The notes under the pieces are model-generated. The model searched no databases and was not told where the DNA came from. It saw only the letters and a program-made list of their open reading frames with translations. 37,387 bases of DNA from Mycoplasmatota bacterium (lineage in GTDB: Bacteria; Bacillota_I; Bacilli_A; Acholeplasmatales; Acholeplasmataceae): assembly GCA_024650045.1 (NCBI GenBank), contig JANKMU010000016.1, forward strand, positions 1 to 37,387, read 5' to 3'. Within the stretch, counting starts at the first letter, position 1. Every line of letters begins with the position of its first letter. The translations under genes and the position numbers were made by a program. Below are positions 32,687 through 37,387 of the stretch, one piece after another.

Positions 32687-33562
32687 TTATCCTTTTTGTT
32701 TATAAATTGTTTTCTTAAAGAAAAACCCTTCATCCCATACTTCTTGATAATCTTTTTGTATTTGATCAATAATTGACTGGTTTGGTTTTCTATTTCGATA
32801 CATGGGAAGAACAGATAGTGCATATGCATCATCTTTGAATAACGTATCAATGACCAAGTAATCAAGATAAGGTTCTAATGTTTTTATATGTGTAAGACTT
32901 TGAAAAATATGACTTCTAAAAACATGTGTTCCCGCTTGATCTTCTAATACAGGATAAGCTTCATCTCTTGTTTCTTCGATAATTTTTAAATCTTGTCTAT
33001 TGTGGTAAATATGATCTTTTTTGTCATATTGCATAAAATTATCAATAAGCTGTCTTTTCGAGTAAAACATATTCAAATGACCGTGTCCAACCATAAACAT
33101 TTTGTATTTTTTGTTTTCAGCGATATATATGATATCTTCTAAAGTTATTTCTTTAGCTACATAGACACCTTGAATATTAAAATCTGCTAAAAAATTAAAA
33201 TCATAGACATTTGTCATTAATGTCTCGGGATTATAAATAACTTTACTAGTAAAACCTAATTTCTCAATTGTTTTATAAGCACCTAAATCAGCAACAACCA
33301 TACCTGATATATCTTGTATTGGTAATTGTTTGAGAAATAAAACTAAATGATCTAATTGTTCATCATTGAAAATTTGATTAAGTTGCAAAAACAATTCTTT
33401 TTTCAATGTTTTTAGTTGCTGTGTAACTTTAATAATTTCTTCAATTGAAAAACTTTTAGTCAATCTCGTTCCAAATTGATCATTACCAATCAAAAAACCA
33501 TCAGCATAGACAGATAAGTTTTCCAGATGATTCAAATCATAAATTGTGGTTAAGATTTTCAT
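32687..33562 (-). CDS. trhP1: U32 family tRNA U34 hydroxylation protein TrhP1/YrrN
   Basis: A 291-residue U32-family protein without the cysteine cluster of its neighbour. This is typical of the YrrN half of the YrrN/YrrO pair. Recognisable segments are VYADGFLIGND, MVVADLGAYKTIEKLG and GHGHLNMFYSKRQLI. It probably acts together with TrhP2. The ATG overlaps the trmR stop (ATGA). Confidence 0.87.
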   Translation of the reverse strand: MKILTTIYDLNHLENLSVYADGFLIGNDQFGTRLTKSFSIEEIIKVTQQLKTLKKELFLQLNQIFNDEQLDHLVLFLKQLPIQDISGMVVADLGAYKTIEKLGFTSKVIYNPETLMTNVYDFNFLADFNIQGVYVAKEITLEDIIYIAENKKYKMFMVGHGHLNMFYSKRQLIDNFMQYDKKDHIYHNRQDLKIIEETRDEAYPVLEDQAGTHVFRSHIFQSLTHIKTLEPYLDYLVIDTLFKDDAYALSVLPMYRNRKPNQSIIDQIQKDYQEVWDEGFFFKKTIYKQKG

Positions 33563-34125
33563 AATGACTTCCTTTGACTAATGCTCATACCATCACCTTG
33601 ATCATAAAATACTGTTTTAAAATCTTGGTGTTCTTGTAGGAATGTCTTAAATGCATTAATTTTTCTTATCAATTGTCTCGTATTACGATTAACAAATTCA
33701 GGTTTTAAATGATGGAATGATAAATTGTCACACACCACAATACCATTGGGTTTTAAGTATGGTACAAACTTTTCAAAAAAGTTTTGATACTGCGCTTTTG
33801 CTGCATCGATAAAAATCATATCGTAACTTCTTAACTCACCTTGATAGTCTAGTGCATCATAAGGTATCAACTGAATTTGATTTCTTTCATCATATTGATT
33901 GAAATGTACTTTCGCTTGTTCAATCATTTTTTGATTTCGCTCAAAAGTATCTATTTTACAACCAAAAGAAGCCATAGCAAGTGCGCTATAGCCAATGGCA
34001 GTACCAATTTCTAAGACATCTTTAACTTGATATTTTTTGATCGTAACATCTAAAAACAATAGACCCTCATCACAAATAATTGGTATATGATGGTCTACTG
34101 CATATTGCTTTAGTTGTTTCAGCAT
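33559..34125 (-). CDS. trmR: tRNA 5-hydroxyuridine(34) methyltransferase TrmR/YrrM
   Basis: A class I O-methyltransferase of 188 residues. SAM motif I EIGTAIGYSALAMAS is at about 39-53 and the metal/catalytic region is IDAAKAQY (about 106-113), with CDNLSF later. Bacillus TrmR (YrrM) methylates ho5U34 in tRNA to mo5U34. Placement directly before the TrhP1/TrhP2 genes supports that role. At 188 residues it is somewhat shorter than the Bacillus protein (about 217). It overlaps both neighbours (TAATG and ATGA). Confidence 0.88.
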   Translation of the reverse strand: MLKQLKQYAVDHHIPIICDEGLLFLDVTIKKYQVKDVLEIGTAIGYSALAMASFGCKIDTFERNQKMIEQAKVHFNQYDERNQIQLIPYDALDYQGELRSYDMIFIDAAKAQYQNFFEKFVPYLKPNGIVVCDNLSFHHLKPEFVNRNTRQLIRKINAFKTFLQEHQDFKTVFYDQGDGMSISQRKSL

Positions 34126-34424
34126 TACGCTTTTTCTTCAGTATCTTCTTCGTCTTCGTCTTCTTCTACATCATCTTCATGCTCATCATAATAAGCTTGA
34201 AGAACGCCATCTAACATATCCCATTCTTCATCTGTTTCGATATCTTCGAAAGATCCTTCATCATCAGATGGTCCTGGAACATAAATTGCTGCACTTACTT
34301 CGTGAGTATCAACAAACTCAAATACAACATAATTCTTTCCGTTTTCTTCGTGTGTAAACAGTATTTCACATACTGCTTCATCACCATTTTCATTAGTTAC
34401 AATCATTTGGTTATCTTTTAACAT
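34125..34424 (-). CDS. yrzB: DUF1292 family protein YrzB
   Basis: A very acidic 99-residue protein of the YrzB/DUF1292 family, with a core MIVTNENGDEAVCEILFTHEENG and a C-terminal Glu/Asp tail (DVEEDEDEEDTEE). Its molecular function is unknown. It is nearly always found between ruvX (yrrK) and downstream genes, as here. In Bacillus mltG (yrrL) follows; it is absent. The start has AAAGGAG. Confidence 0.88.
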   Translation of the reverse strand: MLKDNQMIVTNENGDEAVCEILFTHEENGKNYVVFEFVDTHEVSAAIYVPGPSDDEGSFEDIETDEEWDMLDGVLQAYYDEHEDDVEEDEDEEDTEEKA

Positions 34425-34846
34425 AAACTAGCTCCTTTATAATCTAAATAGTTTTGTAATATAATCACAGCTGCAAGCTCATCTTTTTTTTGTTTTTGTG
34501 ATTTGCGACGCTCTGATCCTTTAATCATTGTACGAATCGCTGTTTGTGTTGACATTCTTTCATCCCACAAAACAACTTCAATATCTCTTTTTTTTAAGAT
34601 GAGTTCTTTAAAGTCTTCACTGATTTTTCCTCGAATACCAATATCATTATTCATGTGTTTAGGATAACCTAAGACGACCGTATTGATTTGATAATCATCA
34701 ATCAATTTAATAACATAATCTACAGCATTTTCATATTGATTTTCACTAAAGCGATGTGTTGTTAATGCATACGCAATGACACCAGACTCACTCAGAGACA
34801 CACCTAAAGTTTTACTTCCTAAATCAAGTCCTAAATATTTTTTCAT
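34418..34846 (-). CDS. ruvX: Holliday junction resolvase-like RuvX/YqgF
   Basis: A 142-residue RNase H-fold nuclease of the YqgF family. Catalytic acidic residues are seen in LGLDLGSKTLGVSLS, VVLGYPKHMN, LWDERMST and KDELAAVIILQNYLD. Family members have been linked both to Holliday junctions and to 16S rRNA maturation, and the sequence does not choose between them. It overlaps alaS by ATGA and yrzB by 7 bases. The small gene yrzL/ireB, usual between alaS and ruvX, is missing. Confidence 0.94.
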   Translation of the reverse strand: MKKYLGLDLGSKTLGVSLSESGVIAYALTTHRFSENQYENAVDYVIKLIDDYQINTVVLGYPKHMNNDIGIRGKISEDFKELILKKRDIEVVLWDERMSTQTAIRTMIKGSERRKSQKQKKDELAAVIILQNYLDYKGASLC

Positions 34847-37387
34847 AAACGCTCTCTTACTTTATTTAATGCTTCTTCTAGATTTGATAAATCTTGAGAA
34901 CCACCTTGCGCAAGATTTGGTCTACCGCCACCAGAACCGTTGGTTAATTGAGCAGCATATTTAATCAAATCATTTGCATTATTTAATTCACTCTTACAAA
35001 CAAATGTAACTTTGTCATCTTGAATGTTTGCGATAAATAATGTTTGCGCCTTTATTTTATCATAAAGTGCATCTAATAATTGCTTTAAAACCTTTGAATC
35101 AACATCATGCGTTATAATCAATTGTTTTTTACTTGATTCATCATCGATAAAATCATCAAGTCTTTTCAAAACATCTTGTGATTTTTGTTTATTTAACTCT
35201 TTTTCGTGGTTTTTAATAAACTCTTTAAGATCATATATATATTGTCTGAAATTGATAATGTCTTGATAACTTCCGGTGATTTCAGGCTCTTTTGGTAATC
35301 TCACGGATGAATCTAGTCGATCCATTTTTTCTTTTAAAGTCTGAACTTCTAAGTGAAGTGGTTCAAGATATTCGTTGACTTGAGCAACGATATCGATACC
35401 AGTAACACCTTCCATTCTATAAATACCAGAACCAATTGATTCATACGAAGTAATTGCAAAATCGATAATCTCTTTGGTGTTATTGACATGGGTTCCACCA
35501 CAAAGTTCTTTGCTCCATCCCATATCTACAACTCTAACAACATCGCCATATTTTTCACCAAACAATGCCATTGCTCCGATTTTCTTTGCTTCTTCTAATG
35601 GCATTTGTCTAATGATAACGTCTAGTGGATTTTCTTTAATATAGTGTTTGACAATCGATTCAATTTGTAAAATTTTTTCATCAGATTCAGTTTCATAGTG
35701 ATTAAAGTCAAATCTCCAACTTTTCGGTGAAACTTGTGAACCTTGTTGATTAGCATGATTTCCGAATGTATCTTTAATTGCTTGGTGGAATAGGTGTGCG
35801 GCACTATGGTTTCTAATCGTTTTTAATCTTTGATATGCATCAACAATTGCTAAAACTTCATCACCTTCAACAAACTCACCTTCAACTTGATGAAGCGTTT
35901 GACCGTTTGGTAATTTTGAAACATCAACGACTTCTAATCCATTAATTGTTCCTTGATCAGCAACTTGTCCACCTGATGTTGCATAAAATGGTGTTTGATC
36001 TAATACAATACCTTCATCAAAAACTTTTATAACTTTTGACTCTGTTTGTAAAGTATCATAACCTACAAATACTGATGATTCATTAAAATTCAAATAAGCT
36101 TCTTCTTGAGCTTTCATTGAACCATGACTTGTTCTTGCTTTTCTTGATCGTTCTTTTTGCTCTTCAAGTGCTTCATAAAATGCTTTTTCATCAACAGATA
36201 CGCTTAACTCTTCTGCAATTTCTATAGTTAACTCGATTGGGAATCCATATGTATCATAAAGTTTAAAAGCAGTTTGTCCTGATATGGTATTTCCTTCTTT
36301 CTCGATTGCTTCGTGAAGATGCTTTTCACCTTCATTAATTGTTTCAAGAAACTTTTGTTCTTCTTTTAAAACAATTTTCTTAACGATTGCTTTCGTTTCA
36401 TGAAGATTTGTATAAAAGACACCCATTGTTGAAACAACATCATCAACTAACAGATATAAAAATGGTTCTGTCAAACCAAGAGAACGTCCATATTTAACAG
36501 CTCTTCTAAGCAATCTTCTTAACACATAACCTCTACCTTCGTTAGATAGAATTGCGCCATCACTAATTGCAAATGTTAATGCTTTGATATGATCTGCTAT
36601 CACTTTAAAAGCCATTTGCCCTTCGTATTTGACATGCGTTAATTGCTCAGTATGTTCAATAGTCGGATAAAACAAATCGGTTTCAAAATTCGTTTTAGTT
36701 TCTTGAATGACACAAGCCCAACGTTCTAAACCTGCACCTGTATCAATATTCTTTTTAGGTAATTCTGGATATTGTTCTCTTAATAAACCAGGTTTGGAGT
36801 TGAATTGTGAGAAAACAATATTCCATATTTCAATATAGCGTTCATTTTCTAAATCTTGGGCAATCAGCTCAACCCCTCTTTTATCATAGATTTCACCACG
36901 ATCAAAAAAGATTTCAGTATCAGGTCCACATGGTCCAGATCCAATTTCCCAAAAATTGCCTTCAACAGGTATTAAATGTGATGGATCAACACCTACAGAT
37001 ACCCATAAATCTCTTGCTTCTGTATCATCTGGATAATATGTCACATACAATTTTTCAGCAGGAAAACCGAACCACTTGGGATCGGTAAGTATTTCATACC
37101 CCCACTCGATGGCTTCTTTTTTAAAGTAATCACCAATTGAAAAATTACCAAGCATTTCAAAAAATGTTTGGTGTCTTGCTGTTTTTCCTACATTGTCAAT
37201 ATCATTTGTACGTATACATTTTTGAACATTAACAATTCTTGGATTTACAGGTCTTTCTGTACCATCAAAATATTTCTTTAATGGTGTAACACCTGCATTA
37301 ATCCAAAGTAAAGTAGGATCATTTTGTGGAATTAAAGATGATGATGTTTCGATTTTATGATTTTTACTTTTGAAAAAATCAAGCCAC
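34843..37387 (-). CDS. alaS: alanyl-tRNA synthetase, N-terminus beyond window
   Basis: Charges tRNA-Ala. The coding frame is open to the right edge: the first visible codons read WLDFFKSKNHKIE, then NDPTLLWINAG and RTNDIDNVGKTARHQTFFEMLGN. Only about 15 N-terminal residues lie outside, and about 847 residues are visible. The class II catalytic core is present (WEIGSGPCGPDTEI). The editing domain has HSAAHLFHQ and CGGTHV. The C-Ala domain ends in GGGRPNLAQGG. It is the first visible gene of a closely overlapped operon running to the YgjP-like gene. Any T-box or promoter would be beyond the window. Confidence 0.97.
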   Translation of the reverse strand, partial: WLDFFKSKNHKIETSSSLIPQNDPTLLWINAGVTPLKKYFDGTERPVNPRIVNVQKCIRTNDIDNVGKTARHQTFFEMLGNFSIGDYFKKEAIEWGYEILTDPKWFGFPAEKLYVTYYPDDTEARDLWVSVGVDPSHLIPVEGNFWEIGSGPCGPDTEIFFDRGEIYDKRGVELIAQDLENERYIEIWNIVFSQFNSKPGLLREQYPELPKKNIDTGAGLERWACVIQETKTNFETDLFYPTIEHTEQLTHVKYEGQMAFKVIADHIKALTFAISDGAILSNEGRGYVLRRLLRRAVKYGRSLGLTEPFLYLLVDDVVSTMGVFYTNLHETKAIVKKIVLKEEQKFLETINEGEKHLHEAIEKEGNTISGQTAFKLYDTYGFPIELTIEIAEELSVSVDEKAFYEALEEQKERSRKARTSHGSMKAQEEAYLNFNESSVFVGYDTLQTESKVIKVFDEGIVLDQTPFYATSGGQVADQGTINGLEVVDVSKLPNGQTLHQVEGEFVEGDEVLAIVDAYQRLKTIRNHSAAHLFHQAIKDTFGNHANQQGSQVSPKSWRFDFNHYETESDEKILQIESIVKHYIKENPLDVIIRQMPLEEAKKIGAMALFGEKYGDVVRVVDMGWSKELCGGTHVNNTKEIIDFAITSYESIGSGIYRMEGVTGIDIVAQVNEYLEPLHLEVQTLKEKMDRLDSSVRLPKEPEITGSYQDIINFRQYIYDLKEFIKNHEKELNKQKSQDVLKRLDDFIDDESSKKQLIITHDVDSKVLKQLLDALYDKIKAQTLFIANIQDDKVTFVCKSELNNANDLIKYAAQLTNGSGGGRPNLAQGGSQDLSNLEEALNKVRERL

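Noticed and set aside
32683-32865. A 61-residue N-terminal extension of the U32 protein TrhP2
   Set aside because: It lies inside trhP1, has no ribosome site and no family resemblance. A good Shine-Dalgarno precedes the ATG at 32682, where the family sequence begins.
36807-37088. Plus-strand open frame antisense to alaS
   Set aside because: It mirrors conserved alaS codons, has no ribosome site and no recognisable product. The same applies to many other antisense frames, for example inside der (3067-3369), rny (18738-19019) and the trhP genes.

Overview
This is an AT-rich, tightly packed, housekeeping-type bacterial chromosome segment. It most resembles a wall-less member of the Firmicutes/Mollicutes lineage of the Acholeplasma type. 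Three points support this. (1) Gene order is a compressed version of the Bacillus subtilis order: cmk-rpsA-der-gpsA-hup; recA-rny-ymdB-miaB-ymcA-mutS-mutL-miaA; yqeG-yqeH-yqeK-rsfS-yqeM-comEA-comEC-holA-rpsT; alaS-ruvX-yrzB-trmR-trhP1-trhP2-greA. (2) UGA is a normal stop codon (aroK, ymcA, miaB, holA, yqeH, trmR, trhP2, alaS and others end in it) and Trp is UGG, which argues against Mycoplasma/Spiroplasma-type code. (3) The cell-wall hydrolase gene mltG, which lies between yrzB and yrrM in Bacillus, is absent. The genus assignment is inference.

Layout, left to right. Nearly everything is on the minus strand, so transcription units read from right to left. 1-132 is a window edge with a terminator. 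133-1467 holds an ankyrin-repeat gene and the HU gene. 1571-5967 is a cmk-rpsA-der-gpsA operon. rluB and efp are single units. 7583-15258 is an operon starting with an unrecognised membrane protein that has SAP-like repeats, followed by mutS, mutL, miaA, aroK and aroQ. 15364-19549 holds rny, ymdB and miaB-ymcA, separated by compact terminators. 19749-20369 is a lone plus-strand gene for an unknown single-pass membrane protein. 20493-22600 holds a thioesterase, recA and pgsA. 22712-22978 is rpsT, the only other plus-strand gene. 22999-24604 is holA with a DnaQ-like exonuclease. 24649-30799 carries comEA-comEC and the greA-yqeG-yqeH-yqeK-rsfS-yqeM cluster. 30842-37387 is a long operon running from alaS (cut by the window edge) through ruvX, yrzB, trmR, trhP1, trhP2 and a YgjP-like metallopeptidase.

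Functionally the window is dominated by translation and RNA care: Der, YqeH, RsfS, RluB, S1, S20, EF-P, MiaA/MiaB for A37, TrhP/TrmR for wobble uridine 34, RNase Y and its helper RicA, and AlaS. DNA maintenance is also well represented (MutS, endonuclease-type MutL, RecA, RuvX, HU, HolA, a DEDDh exonuclease, ComEA/ComEC), together with phospholipid synthesis (GpsA, PgsA).

I do not see a convincing wholly new multi-gene system. The items most worth a second look are: a YmdB whose conserved GNH motif reads GNW; an intrinsic-terminator hairpin whose 3' arm is the Shine-Dalgarno of comEA; the unknown SAP-like tail-anchored protein heading the mutSL operon; the lone plus-strand membrane protein; and a habit of placing terminators on or against stop codons. 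No gene-free stretch exceeds 300 bases, and no tRNA, rRNA, CRISPR array or insertion sequence was found.
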